From positions 409,601 to 473,600 of the forward strand of contig JBPXJS010000041.1 in assembly GCA_051715425.1 (NCBI GenBank): a DNA stretch of 64,000 bases. The letters are read 5' to 3'. This document shows, in pieces, positions 27,908-38,287 of this stretch; positions within the stretch are counted from its first letter, which is position 1; the number at the start of each line of letters is the position of its first letter. Both the position numbers and the translations under genes were made by a program. The stretch is from JAJTFA01 sp051715425 (GTDB lineage Bacteria; Bacteroidota; Bacteroidia; UKL13-3). Below the pieces are notes generated by a model, which saw nothing but the letters and a program-made list of their open reading frames with translations, did no database searches and was not told the origin of the DNA.

Positions 27908-28759
27908 ATGAAAATTATCTTAACCATAGCCTTGCTGCTGCTTCATATTTGTTCATCGTTTGCACAGTTTGGCGATAAGAAAAAAGAAGATATTGACAAA
28001 CTAAAAGACTCCAGATTAGTGGTGGTTTTATTTGCTGACAGCGCTTACAATGCATCTATAAAATTTGCGGTAGAGCGTTACTGGAGTTTTAATGGAGGAT
28101 TTTTGTTTGTACACGACAGTGCTATGAAAGCTTATGCCAAGGGCGAGTACAGTTATCTTATTTTCAGCAAATCAAAAGGTACCAAAATAAAAGCCAAATT
28201 ATGCGCTTCCGAACCTGATTTTAATGGGTTGCTTATTCTGAACAAGTACAAGAAAAAAGCTACCGAACTAGAAATTATAGCCAGGGCATATTGCTCCAAT
28301 ACCATTGACACATCAGACTGGAAGGCGGAGATGATAAGAGGTGTACAATTGTTAAACAATTATTTAAATATTGCAGTTGAAGCTGCAAGTGATAAAGAAA
28401 TGTCTGAATCCTATCTGATGTCGAGATACCCAACAGACAAGAGTATGATGTCTGGAAGAAAACTTTTAATTGAAGGCAGGTTATTAGATATTACCGGTAA
28501 AGTTGATGCACCAACCTTGCTTGATGGAGATATTGAAGAATTGGCCGATAATGAGGATATTAATAAATCCATTGTTAGTCAGGATGCAGCAGTAATGCAT
28601 TATTATTTTTCTAATGATGAGAACAACTGCAATAAACTGGTTGTAACTTCTGACGGGCAACTCATGTATTATAAACAGGAATCGAGAGATAAATGCAAGT
28701 GCGAATCATCAGACCTTAAGTCGATGAAATCCATGAAGGACAAAGCCGACAGGGAATAA
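27908..28759 (+). CDS. Hypothetical exported protein
   Basis: 283 residues from the ATG at 27908, which gives a clean signal peptide (MKIILTIALLLLHICSSFAQ); the frame is open to 27881. The mature part is mixed alpha/beta, with a Lys/Glu-rich start and the ending SMKSMKDKADRE. Cys-containing KCKCESS lies near the C-terminus. No lipobox, membrane helix or sorting domain was found, so it is probably periplasmic. No family was recognised, and the neighbours are unrelated. Confidence 0.7.
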   Translation: MKIILTIALLLLHICSSFAQFGDKKKEDIDKLKDSRLVVVLFADSAYNASIKFAVERYWSFNGGFLFVHDSAMKAYAKGEYSYLIFSKSKGTKIKAKLCASEPDFNGLLILNKYKKKATELEIIARAYCSNTIDTSDWKAEMIRGVQLLNNYLNIAVEAASDKEMSESYLMSRYPTDKSMMSGRKLLIEGRLLDITGKVDAPTLLDGDIEELADNEDINKSIVSQDAAVMHYYFSNDENNCNKLVVTSDGQLMYYKQESRDKCKCESSDLKSMKSMKDKADRE

Positions 28760-28772
28760 TAAACCTGCTTTA

Positions 28773-31142
28773 TTATCTATTGATCACAAGCTTTTTGCTG
28801 CTCTTGAATCCGCTGTTTTCCAGAATAATAATATATAAGCCAGGCTTCAGGTTTTCTGTGTTTACACTTTTTTCCGAGTAGAACCTGCTGATTTCGCCTG
28901 TTAGCACTTCTTTACCCATTATATCATAAAAGTGATAATTTACATTAGCCGGAAGATTTTCTGTTCCGATAGTAACTTCATTACCTGCAGGATTTGGATA
29001 CAACCGGAAAGCGGGGCCTGAAAACGTCTCATTGACAACAGGAACAGGACCTCCGCGATTGGTAGAAGCATAAAAATTAAGCCCGCCCCTGATATTTCCT
29101 ACAATAATATCAGCCTTATTATCTCCATCCAGCAATCCTACAAAAGGGGCACTTCTAAAGCCAAACCGAATGGCTTTCCCATTCACATCACTGCTAAAAT
29201 CAACAAAAATATTTTCTTCTGCGCTATATATGCTGTCCTGATGTGCAGCAACATCTTTATACAAATAAACATTTCCCTTTTCTGAGCCTACAATCAGTTC
29301 AGGTTTACCATTGCTGTCAAGATCATTTAATACAGGAGCAGCGTAACCTGTGGTGTAAACAATTTTATTCCCAAAGGGATCAATGTAGGATTCATTCACA
29401 AAAACTTTTCCCAATGAATCTATGGTAGGAACCGAAGAAAACTGAGGAACTCCGGCAACACCTGTATTCTTATAGTACTTTAGTATGCCTCCTTTATTTC
29501 CGACAATCAGATCAGGCAGGTTATCTTTATCCAAATCGTAAACAGCAGGTGCTGCATGTGAGCCAACATCTATATTACCCAATTTCCTTGTTTGCAGGGC
29601 AAAAGATGGGGTGGTTCCGGTACTGGTATTTATATAATAATGAATATTTCCGGGCTCATCTCCGCATAATAAATCGGGTTTGCCGTCAGCGTTCATATCG
29701 GCAAAAACAGGATGCATCTGAATAATCGGGGTATCCTTGCTTAACTGCAAAAAATTGGTGTCTTTTAAACGAAAAACCGGTTGTGTATTGGAAGTGATAT
29801 TCTCATACCAAACAATGCGGTCGTTCAGGTTTTTTGTCTTTTCAAAATCACCACTGGTGCCTACCATCAAATCCCTGTCTCCATCTCCATCAATATCAAC
29901 AATTACAGGTATTGTTCTGGTGCCTAAATCAATGGTCTGATCATATATTGCAAAATTGTTACCGGCATAGTTAAAAACAGGCTTGTCATGTGTTCCTGTA
30001 TTATTGTATACCCATACATTATTGGTGCTTTTTGCACCCACCGGATCGTTGGTGGTTACCAGCAGTTCACCCTTTCCATCATCGTTTATATCTGCATAAT
30101 ATGCTGCCGGAAAGAGAACAAAATCGGCAGGGGTAGTATTGCTGGGAAACAGCGTATCCTGTGACACAATGGAGTCTCTTCCTTTGGAGTTTTGTGCCCT
30201 TCCGTTAATTAATCCAACCAACGTATTAAAGCCGACATCAGCGTAAATAATATCCTTTACCCCATCACCATTAATGTCCAGCATAAGTTGTGCAGTACCT
30301 GAATGTTTACGCGATTTTTTGCCATACATCTGAAAGAAACATGACCCAAGCTGATCTTTGGAAAGATGCAATACAAAACGGTTTTTTAGAGAGTTCACAT
30401 CAAACTGCATATAACCCCAGCATTCATCTCTTAAAATAAAGATATTGGTATCAACAGGGTAAGTAATATTCAGCTTATTGGTTCTGAAATTATCATAGTA
30501 GGTAGCAGTAAAACTTGTTCCCTGATAACATAAAATATCTAAGTCTCCATCGTTGTCTAAATCCTCAATGGCCGGAATATCTGAATTATTTATAGCAACG
30601 TTGGCGGCTTCTCTCGGGATATTAAAAGGCGGGCCCCACATGCCACCGGTATCCATAATCTGATTATTAATTAACCTGAAATTTAACCCGCTTTGTGTAT
30701 TGGATATATTTCTGAAAATCCTTAACCCGTTTTGGTAAACAGCCTGAACGGTATCTTTCAGGTCATTTCTGTTTTGTGATATCTCTGTGAAAAGATCCTC
30801 TTTGCCATCATTATTATAATCTTTTAAAAGCGCCCAATTGCGCAAGCCGGGAAAACGGCCTTCAAACTGCGGGGTATATACAAAACCGTTAATGGTGCGT
30901 GTAAAAGTAAGCACCTTATTGGCTGCACGATCAAAAATGAACAGGTCTTTTCTTCCGTCACTATTAAAATCAATATTGGAAAATTGGGGAGCATTCATTC
31001 CCCCTGAAAATGGGTATTTAAGCGTATCTGTTGTATTGTCTTTTAAAAACTTAGGGAAGTCGGAATAGTAAAACTTATATGTCTGTGCCTGAAGTATTGC
31101 ACAATACAACAGTAGATAAGTCAGGATTAAAATGCGTTTCAT
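28773..31142 (-). CDS. Secreted FG-GAP/VCBS repeat protein with T9SS sorting domain
   Basis: 789 residues from the MKRILIL start (the frame is open to 31151). A signal peptide ending LQAQ is followed by many repeats of FG-GAP/VCBS type with calcium-binding-like loops (DFNSDGRKD, DYNNDGKED, DLDNDGDLD, DINGDGVKD, DIDGDGDRD, DMNADGKPD, DLDSNGKPE), which fold as an integrin-like beta-propeller. The C-terminus (YPNPAGNEVTI, GLYIIIL) is a T9SS sorting domain. It is probably a surface adhesin or binding protein; the ligand is unknown. Confidence 0.85.
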   Translation of the reverse strand: MKRILILTYLLLYCAILQAQTYKFYYSDFPKFLKDNTTDTLKYPFSGGMNAPQFSNIDFNSDGRKDLFIFDRAANKVLTFTRTINGFVYTPQFEGRFPGLRNWALLKDYNNDGKEDLFTEISQNRNDLKDTVQAVYQNGLRIFRNISNTQSGLNFRLINNQIMDTGGMWGPPFNIPREAANVAINNSDIPAIEDLDNDGDLDILCYQGTSFTATYYDNFRTNKLNITYPVDTNIFILRDECWGYMQFDVNSLKNRFVLHLSKDQLGSCFFQMYGKKSRKHSGTAQLMLDINGDGVKDIIYADVGFNTLVGLINGRAQNSKGRDSIVSQDTLFPSNTTPADFVLFPAAYYADINDDGKGELLVTTNDPVGAKSTNNVWVYNNTGTHDKPVFNYAGNNFAIYDQTIDLGTRTIPVIVDIDGDGDRDLMVGTSGDFEKTKNLNDRIVWYENITSNTQPVFRLKDTNFLQLSKDTPIIQMHPVFADMNADGKPDLLCGDEPGNIHYYINTSTGTTPSFALQTRKLGNIDVGSHAAPAVYDLDKDNLPDLIVGNKGGILKYYKNTGVAGVPQFSSVPTIDSLGKVFVNESYIDPFGNKIVYTTGYAAPVLNDLDSNGKPELIVGSEKGNVYLYKDVAAHQDSIYSAEENIFVDFSSDVNGKAIRFGFRSAPFVGLLDGDNKADIIVGNIRGGLNFYASTNRGGPVPVVNETFSGPAFRLYPNPAGNEVTIGTENLPANVNYHFYDIMGKEVLTGEISRFYSEKSVNTENLKPGLYIIILENSGFKSSKKLVINR

Positions 31143-31162
31143 AATTTGCATGTTTGCTCAAC

Positions 31163-31170
31163 CAAAGTTA
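31163..31170 (-). promoter_or_regulatory. Candidate -7 element of the FG-GAP gene
   Basis: On the minus strand this reads TAACTTTG, a full match to TAnnTTTG, 20 bases before the preferred ATG. No convincing TTG lies at the standard distance. Confidence 0.4.
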
Positions 31171-31200
31171 ACAAAGCATTTTCTAAATTAATTATTAATT

Positions 31201-32505
31201 ATGACTATTGAGGAATTGTATGCATTGTACTGCCAGCATCCGCTGGTTTGTACAGATACACGTAAGATAGAAAAGGGTTGCATCTTTTTTGCATTAAAAG
31301 GACCGAATTTTAATGCCAATACATTTGCAGCAGAAGCATTGGCAAAGGGTGCAGCTTATGCCGTAATTGATGAAGCCACAGATCAAAGCAAGCCGGAATT
31401 GCTGCTTGTTGATGATGTATTAAACACACTGCAACAACTTGCCACACACCACAGAAAAGAATTAAATATTCCTGTTTTAGCCATTGTTGGTTCTAACGGA
31501 AAAACCACCACAAAGGAACTTATTACCGCTGTATTAAGTGAAAAATACAAGGTATTGGCCACCCCAGGTAATTTCAATAACCATATCGGGTTGCCACTTA
31601 CCTTGCTTCAGCTAAATAAAAACCATGAAATTGCTGTAATCGAAATGGGGGCAAACCATATCGGAGAAAATGCCCTGCTTTGTGACATTGCACAACCCTC
31701 TCATGGCCTTATTACCAATAACGGGAAAGACCATCTGGAGGGTTTTGGGAGTATAGAAGGAGTGGCGCAAAGCAATAGTGAACTTTATTATTATTTGTTA
31801 AAGAATAATGGAACTGCCTTTGTAAATGCTAATGACGAGTGGCTGATGCGTATGGCCTCGAGGCTCACACAAAAGCTTACCTATGCCGGTAATGCAGGCG
31901 ATAAACACACACAGGCCGACTATACAGGATATGCACAAGCACTGCGTCCACAAATTGTATTTCGGATGAATGATTCAACAGAGCTCATAGCATCTCACTT
32001 GAGCGGTGATTACAATTTTGACAATATGATGGCCGCTGTAGCATGTGGTTTATACTTTAAGCTCACTGCGGCCGAAGTAAAAAGAGGGATTGAAAAATAT
32101 ATTCCGCAAAACAACCGTTCGCAGGTAATTAAAAAAGAACACAACACCATTTATCTTGATGCGTACAATGCCAATCCCAGCAGCATGGAAGCCTCTCTCC
32201 GGAATTTTGCAGCTATGGAGATTCCGCAAAAGATTGCCATATTAGGCGATATGTTTGAATTGGGTATATATGCAGAACAGGAACATGCCAATATGATAAA
32301 AATTTGCCGCGAACTGGAACTTAGCAAGGTGCTGCTTGTTGGCAATATGTTTCATGCCCAAAACAAGGAAACTTCCTTCTTCAGTTTTGAAACCACCGAA
32401 GAAGCCGCGGCATATTTATCTGCTCATCCGGTATCGGGAGCCAATATTTTTATGAAAGGATCAAGGGGAATGAAACTGGAATCACTATCAGCAGTGATCA
32501 GTTAA
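31201..32505 (+). CDS. murF: UDP-N-acetylmuramoyl-tripeptide--D-alanyl-D-alanine ligase
   Basis: 434 residues. The Mur-ligase ATP loop GSNGKTTTKELI (about 98-109) is followed by GNFNNHIGLPLTLL, EMGANHIGE and the C-terminal YNANPSSMEASL, all typical of MurF. It adds D-Ala-D-Ala to the UDP-MurNAc tripeptide in peptidoglycan synthesis. No other mur genes are adjacent. It converges on ispF, with an 8-base overlap of the ends. Confidence 0.95.
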   Translation: MTIEELYALYCQHPLVCTDTRKIEKGCIFFALKGPNFNANTFAAEALAKGAAYAVIDEATDQSKPELLLVDDVLNTLQQLATHHRKELNIPVLAIVGSNGKTTTKELITAVLSEKYKVLATPGNFNNHIGLPLTLLQLNKNHEIAVIEMGANHIGENALLCDIAQPSHGLITNNGKDHLEGFGSIEGVAQSNSELYYYLLKNNGTAFVNANDEWLMRMASRLTQKLTYAGNAGDKHTQADYTGYAQALRPQIVFRMNDSTELIASHLSGDYNFDNMMAAVACGLYFKLTAAEVKRGIEKYIPQNNRSQVIKKEHNTIYLDAYNANPSSMEASLRNFAAMEIPQKIAILGDMFELGIYAEQEHANMIKICRELELSKVLLVGNMFHAQNKETSFFSFETTEEAAAYLSAHPVSGANIFMKGSRGMKLESLSAVIS

Positions 32506-32974
32506 TTTTTTGCAGCAACACTACCGCGTAAGCCGTAACACCTTCTTTGCGCCCGATAAAGCCCATGCTCTCATTGGTAGTGGCCTTAACGGAAATATCG
32601 CCAGTATTGGCTTTACAAATAGTTGCAATGGTCTCGCACATTTGCGGAACATAAGGCATAATTTTAGGAGCCTCCAGACATAATGTGGCATCCATATTTC
32701 CGATTTTGTATCCTTTGCCTTCCATCAGGGAAACAACTTTAGCCAACAATATTTTGCTGTCTATTCCTTTAATTGATTGGTCGGTATCAGGGAAATGTTT
32801 GCCAATATCTCCGAGTGCCAATGCACCAAGAATGGCATCACAAATGGCATGTAACAATACATCGGCATCAGAATGACCTACCGCGCCTTTTTGTGCCGGT
32901 ATCTTTATTCCACCCAGCCACAGGTCGTACCCTTCGGCCAACTGATGCACATCAAATCCAAAACCAATTCTCAT
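32498..32974 (-). CDS. ispF: 2-C-methyl-D-erythritol 2,4-cyclodiphosphate synthase
   Basis: 158 residues, the standard length. Metal ligands Asp8 and His10 (GFDVHQ) and His42 (LLHAICDAILGALALGDIG) are present, with GHSDADVL and HFPDTD. It makes the cyclic diphosphate of the MEP isoprenoid pathway. Its ATG overlaps the last base of the porV stop, so it is probably translated from the same transcript as porU-porV. Confidence 0.95.
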   Translation of the reverse strand: MRIGFGFDVHQLAEGYDLWLGGIKIPAQKGAVGHSDADVLLHAICDAILGALALGDIGKHFPDTDQSIKGIDSKILLAKVVSLMEGKGYKIGNMDATLCLEAPKIMPYVPQMCETIATICKANTGDISVKATTNESMGFIGRKEGVTAYAVVLLQKIN

Positions 32975-34215
32975 TATTGTGCGGGAGGAGTAAAAATGCT
33001 GTTGTTGTCTTTATTTCCTTCTTTTTGAGATTTGAAAGCATCAAAATCAAAAGCAAGGCTGAAACGAAGTGTATTTTCCAGCGGGTGACGTTGCTGGAAA
33101 GAGAAGAGGTAAGCCACATCAATGGTAAAAACATTGTATCTGATTCCTGCTCCCATGGTTGCATACTTGCGGTTGCCTTTTTCAAGCGGCTCATAAAAGT
33201 ATCCGGCACGCAGGGCAAACTGTTTATCGTACCAATATTCCAGACCTACAGACGTATTAATTTCCTTTAACTCTTCATCAAACCCTCCCGGAGCATCAGT
33301 AAACGATTGAAAGATGCCCGAAACCACCGGTACGTTATTGTCCTGGCCTCTTACAATAATTGGTTTTCCGTTTGAGTTAATTTTGGTTCTTCCGTTTGCA
33401 TCTACTTCCAATGCAGGTGGCGTTGGCACCAACAATTTATTAAAATCAACCAGTAAAGCGAGGGTATTAAATTTATCAATCTCTACCTGAGTATACGTAC
33501 CAATCCTAAGGTTAATAGGTATAAAGTTTTCCTGCGTTGCATCGGTATAGGTTACCTTGCTTCCTATATTGGTTGCTGCACCACCAAAGGCATAATTCAC
33601 TTTATATCCTTTTATCTTGGTTTTATTCTTGTAATACGCAGTAATATCACCGGCAAAAGAATTTCCGGCCTTAATGGCATTGTTGGAAAAATTGGCTCCA
33701 CCGGCTATATTGGAGTAAATATAACGAAAGGCTATACCTACAGAGAAATTATCCGACAACTTCTGGGCATAAGCTGCATCAACAGCCAGTTCATTGGGAT
33801 TATAATTTCCCAAACTGTTACCGGTTGCATCCGTAAACTGAATTTCACCTAATGAGAAATACCTGAGAGAAGCACCAAAAGAAGAACGGTCATTTATTTT
33901 AGAATACAGGGAAAGGTAAGACAGGGAAACATCTGGTACAAGCGCCCTGAGCCATGGCGTATAAGAAACGGCAATTCCCCCCTTTTTTTCGTTAAATACC
34001 AGCTTTGCTGAATTCCAGTGAATGGCATTCAAATCATCAGGCATGGCCACTCCTGCATCTCCCAAAGCACCGGATCTTGCATCAGGAGTAATCATTAAAA
34101 AAGGTACGGCTGTGGTAATGGTATTTTGCCTGCCGTCAATGCTGGTAAACTGAGCATATAGTGGCGTTGTAAAAAGCAATACTACAAGAACCAAACATCT
34201 GTTTATAACATTCAT
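32974..34215 (-). CDS. porV: T9SS outer-membrane protein PorV (LptO)
   Basis: 413 residues from the MNVINRC start, which gives the best signal peptide (ending TPLYAQ); the frame is open to an ATG at 34233. TTAVPFLMITPDARSGALGDAGVA followed by HWNSAKLVF is the FadL-like PorV pattern. In the T9SS, PorV is the outer-membrane shuttle that takes substrates from the translocon to the attachment complex with PorU and PorZ. It follows porU on the same strand with a gap of about 55 bases. Confidence 0.92.
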   Translation of the reverse strand: MNVINRCLVLVVLLFTTPLYAQFTSIDGRQNTITTAVPFLMITPDARSGALGDAGVAMPDDLNAIHWNSAKLVFNEKKGGIAVSYTPWLRALVPDVSLSYLSLYSKINDRSSFGASLRYFSLGEIQFTDATGNSLGNYNPNELAVDAAYAQKLSDNFSVGIAFRYIYSNIAGGANFSNNAIKAGNSFAGDITAYYKNKTKIKGYKVNYAFGGAATNIGSKVTYTDATQENFIPINLRIGTYTQVEIDKFNTLALLVDFNKLLVPTPPALEVDANGRTKINSNGKPIIVRGQDNNVPVVSGIFQSFTDAPGGFDEELKEINTSVGLEYWYDKQFALRAGYFYEPLEKGNRKYATMGAGIRYNVFTIDVAYLFSFQQRHPLENTLRFSLAFDFDAFKSQKEGNKDNNSIFTPPAQ

Positions 34216-34270
34216 ACTTCTCATCAATATCATTTGCGCAAAATAAAAGGTATTCCGGTATTTATTAAAA

Positions 34271-37200
34271 TTAATTCAGTATCACCAACTTTTGAAACTC
34301 CTCTGCAGTATCCCCTGAGCCAGCCTTCACCTTCACTTTATACACATAAACCCCTTTGGCAATATGGTCTCCATAATCATCTTTACCATCCCATGACAAA
34401 TTATCAAAATGGTTTCCCGAGTTCACTACATCTGACTCCAGCGTTTTCAACAATTTGCCGCTTACCGTAAATATCTGAATCATCACACTCAAAGGTAATC
34501 CGGCTTTATTGTGATCAAAGTGGAAGGTGGTAAAGGTAGTGAATGGATTTGGATAGTTAAGAATCTGCCTGATGGCCATTTTCTCCGAAGATGCCACCAC
34601 AAAATCAAGCATGCTTTCTGAAGGGTTATTATGCGTGTCCCAGGCTTTTACACGTAGGGTATTTTTCCCGGCTGCCAGATTTTTTAACCTGAAACGCACC
34701 TCCCCGCTTGTAAAATCGTCTATTTTTCCCTGATAATAATCGTTAAGTGAAATGGTATTATCTGTTTGGTTATTGAGGTTTAAAGATATGTCTCTTCCTA
34801 TACCCTTGCCGGTAATATTGATACCATTCTGATCATTGAGTTTTACAATCAGCAGAGGGTTTTCATCCGTAATGCCGCCAAATACAAACTTCTCATCATT
34901 CAGGTACACTTTAATATCGGGTCCGTTTTCATCAGGAACAATGCTGTCTGCAGTGCCACCAACCAAAAACCGGTCAAACATACCCATGGCATCATATACC
35001 CCATTCTGAGCATAATAGCTCATTTTTCCGTTTCCAATCTGGTAAGCAATATCTTTAGGCACCACAAATGAAAAACTAAACGTTCCGTTTTTTACGCTGG
35101 CCTGCCCCCGGTATATCACGTTGTTTTGCATGGTAAAAGGTAAAACCGGACTTGAGGGATTGTTCCCAATAGTGCGGTATGTGGTAGCTTTATCGTATAT
35201 AGTTGGGTAAATCACGCCATTAAATGTGGTAAGGGGAGCGCCTGAAAAATCTTTCATTTGCCCTGTTACAGTAACGTTCTGAAGTGCCTTTATGGTATCC
35301 TGTACCCCACCAACCGCATTGGAATTAATGGTAAGTGTGCTCATACCGGCCTTAGGCAGCGATAATTTAAGAGCAGGATCACCTAATAAGGCAAAATTGC
35401 GGGTATTCAGATCGATATAATCATTTTTGGTAAGCCGTAAGATTTCACCCATGGCTTTAGGCTGAAGAAGCGAAGCAGAATCGAGGCCAACGCGTGTATA
35501 AAAAGCCGTATTAAGCGCAAGGTTAGAGCCCGAGTTTACCAACCTTACTGTGGTAAACAGAGCAATTCCCCCACCGTTGGGATTAAGCAACACCATTTCC
35601 CCGGCTGATGTCCTGGCCGGATCGTCAAAACGGCTAAACTCACATGTTGCCGTAACAAACAAGGGTAATTTTAGTCCATTTTGCCAGCCATTGATATCAT
35701 CCGTATTTAAAATCCGCTCTTCTGCCCATCCTACTTCTCCTCCATGACCCGTATAATTCACAATTAAAGCTCCCTGCTCCACGCTTCTCACTATTTCCTG
35801 CTGGGCTACCGGATTGCGCTGCCCACCTGTTCCCAATTCTTCCCTGTAGGCATCAATAAATATTTTTCTTACATTATAATTTTTAAAATTACCGATGGCA
35901 TAATTTGCTAACCCATCGGCCTGGGTGGTATGTATTCCACTATCTTCATCATCGGCTACAAAAACGATTTTGGTTCTCCAATCGTTTAAATCACCCGTTG
36001 TAGCATACTTTATAATTTTAGACACCATTACAGATGCCTGGGCCATATCCTGAGCAGGTAATCTCCCTATTGCAATATCCAGGATCTCGTTATTGGCATC
36101 AATCTCCGACTCCCATTTTCCTTCATTATCGTCCAGCAACCCAAAATAATCATCAGAATTGTATGAACCTACGGGATCAAGAGAATTGATACTGGCAAAA
36201 GTGGGGATATAATTGGTGTTTCCGGCCAGTCTGTATTTATAATCATAAGATGCTCTTCCAAATAAGGTAAGGTATTTAGGCTTGTCGGCAGCAGAAGGCG
36301 CCCTCATATACATCATTCTTACAAAATCCCTTATTGCACTTACATCCTGCGAGCCTGAAGAAAACTCATTATAGATTTCCTGAATATTGACCACATTAAC
36401 ACGCAAACTGCTGTGATTCCTGTGAAACTCTGCCAGCACTGCCGCTTCATTCATAAACTGCGGGTGGGTGATAATAAGCAGATCGGCTGGCTGCAATGCA
36501 TGCAAATTTTGATTGGCCATTTTCTGACCTGAAGAAGGCGTAAAATATAAGGAACCGCTAAAGGCAGTATAGGTTTTAAGTGAATCGGTGCGCGAGGAAA
36601 ACTTAACCACATTATTAGCAAAAGAGGAAGGGATATTGGCAATATTTACCGGATCGGTAACATCCCAAATATTTGCCGGAACTGAAGAAGCGATGGAAAA
36701 TTCAGAAATTCTTCCAGGTGTAATGGTTCTTGCATCTGTAAATACCAGTTGGGGTGCACTTAAACCAAGCTGTGCGCGCCCTGTGATTTCAAAATAATCG
36801 AGCCAGCCAACAGCGCCCGGGCTTGTTTGATTGAATGTATAATTAATATTTATCTGTGGACCTGAATTAAAAATGGCTGATTTTAACCCGTCAGCATCAG
36901 AAGCAAATGCCCCGTCATACTTACCAGAGATGGCAGGTATGCTATGGGTAATCAGGCTTTGATTGTTTACTGTTACAAAAAAATTGCTGGTTGAAAAAGA
37001 CCGGGCAACCACTGAAGAAGTAAAACGCAAAGGTTCTGAGGGAATAAGTGAAGGAAACGAGAGTGAAAAATCTTTGGTAAGCGTTTTATCAAACTCTTCA
37101 CCCAACCATATCCTGCCCGACTTAATCAGATTAACTGCATCCGTTTCGTAATAGTATTTAAGATCACCAGAGGATGTTTGATAGGTTGCAGTACCTGCTG

Positions 37201-38122
37201 GTGCTGAAGTAACAATTCTTTTGCCCGCTGCACCTCCGTATGTAAAAAAATAATAAGTGGTATCACTATAAATATTGTTCTCATGCCTGAATATTCCTGT
37301 AGAAGTATTGTACCGCCACACGTCTTTCTGAGATTGCCCATAAAACAGCACCACATCATTCTCATTAAACACCCCATCCCCTTCACCATCAACAAAAACA
37401 GCCATCTGAGCAAGGTCATCATATCGGGTTATGCTGTTTTTTTGTGGCAACATTCCGGCACCATGGCCGTATATTTTTATTGTTTGCGGATTAATGGCAT
37501 CCGGATTTACGCCAACAGACCTGAGGTATTGTTTGCTGATGGCATGCACTCCGGTATTTACCACACCAATTTTAATCCATTCTCCGGTAGCCAGCACAGA
37601 TGTGGTGGCATATGAAGGTTTTTTGCCAAATGATGCAGAAGTGCGGCCACCTGTGCCGTATTGAACAACTATTTCAAACGCAGTTAGTTTTTCAAAAACA
37701 CCCTTGCTTTTATTGAACAACACCGGAACCATAGTAACAATAACTTTGGGCAACCCCTTCTCATATCCAATTTCAAATTCGGGCTTTATTACCCCCGATT
37801 TATCTGCATGAATAAACTGTTTTAACTCCTCCTGATTCATTTCCTGAAATTGAATCGGATTAACCACTACGGAATGAACAACCGGAGACAAAGCATCACC
37901 AACAAATTGAAAATAAGGAAGATGTTTTAAGCCTTTTTTAGGGAACAAGGCCTCTGGAAATGACGTAAATTTGGAGAATATTATATCGGCAGATTTATGA
38001 TTTGTGTATGTACGCCAATTGATAATGTGTTTGGTTTTCACCGTTTGAGCGTTCAAAAACGAACTAAGAAATACAAATAGTAAAAGCGTTACTTTATCAA
38101 TTTTAAGAAATATGGTTTGCAT
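34271..38122 (-). CDS. porU: T9SS sortase PorU (gingipain-like C25 peptidase fold)
   Basis: 1283 residues. A signal peptide (ending FLNA) precedes a long N-terminal beta region. The C25-like catalytic domain has His793 (NYTGHGGEVGW) and Cys827 (TATCEFSRF). The C-terminus (YPNPFTTFTTFHF, GVYVYKV) is a sorting-domain-like fold. PorU cleaves the C-terminal signal of T9SS cargo at the cell surface and links it to anionic lipopolysaccharide or another acceptor. Operon porU-porV, divergent from the porP genes. Confidence 0.94.
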   Translation of the reverse strand: MQTIFLKIDKVTLLLFVFLSSFLNAQTVKTKHIINWRTYTNHKSADIIFSKFTSFPEALFPKKGLKHLPYFQFVGDALSPVVHSVVVNPIQFQEMNQEELKQFIHADKSGVIKPEFEIGYEKGLPKVIVTMVPVLFNKSKGVFEKLTAFEIVVQYGTGGRTSASFGKKPSYATTSVLATGEWIKIGVVNTGVHAISKQYLRSVGVNPDAINPQTIKIYGHGAGMLPQKNSITRYDDLAQMAVFVDGEGDGVFNENDVVLFYGQSQKDVWRYNTSTGIFRHENNIYSDTTYYFFTYGGAAGKRIVTSAPAGTATYQTSSGDLKYYYETDAVNLIKSGRIWLGEEFDKTLTKDFSLSFPSLIPSEPLRFTSSVVARSFSTSNFFVTVNNQSLITHSIPAISGKYDGAFASDADGLKSAIFNSGPQININYTFNQTSPGAVGWLDYFEITGRAQLGLSAPQLVFTDARTITPGRISEFSIASSVPANIWDVTDPVNIANIPSSFANNVVKFSSRTDSLKTYTAFSGSLYFTPSSGQKMANQNLHALQPADLLIITHPQFMNEAAVLAEFHRNHSSLRVNVVNIQEIYNEFSSGSQDVSAIRDFVRMMYMRAPSAADKPKYLTLFGRASYDYKYRLAGNTNYIPTFASINSLDPVGSYNSDDYFGLLDDNEGKWESEIDANNEILDIAIGRLPAQDMAQASVMVSKIIKYATTGDLNDWRTKIVFVADDEDSGIHTTQADGLANYAIGNFKNYNVRKIFIDAYREELGTGGQRNPVAQQEIVRSVEQGALIVNYTGHGGEVGWAEERILNTDDINGWQNGLKLPLFVTATCEFSRFDDPARTSAGEMVLLNPNGGGIALFTTVRLVNSGSNLALNTAFYTRVGLDSASLLQPKAMGEILRLTKNDYIDLNTRNFALLGDPALKLSLPKAGMSTLTINSNAVGGVQDTIKALQNVTVTGQMKDFSGAPLTTFNGVIYPTIYDKATTYRTIGNNPSSPVLPFTMQNNVIYRGQASVKNGTFSFSFVVPKDIAYQIGNGKMSYYAQNGVYDAMGMFDRFLVGGTADSIVPDENGPDIKVYLNDEKFVFGGITDENPLLIVKLNDQNGINITGKGIGRDISLNLNNQTDNTISLNDYYQGKIDDFTSGEVRFRLKNLAAGKNTLRVKAWDTHNNPSESMLDFVVASSEKMAIRQILNYPNPFTTFTTFHFDHNKAGLPLSVMIQIFTVSGKLLKTLESDVVNSGNHFDNLSWDGKDDYGDHIAKGVYVYKVKVKAGSGDTAEEFQKLVILN

Positions 38123-38287
38123 ATCAGAGTTTAAATTCGTTATAATTGAAACTTTGTAGATTCCTCAACCTAACGACTAACAAAAGAAATTAATTGTATG
38201 TGTAATACAAAACATCTGCTTAACTGAAATCGTTTTGTTGGTAAGATTTTACAAAAGGGTAATACTGGCCGGCTACTTAATTAATGA

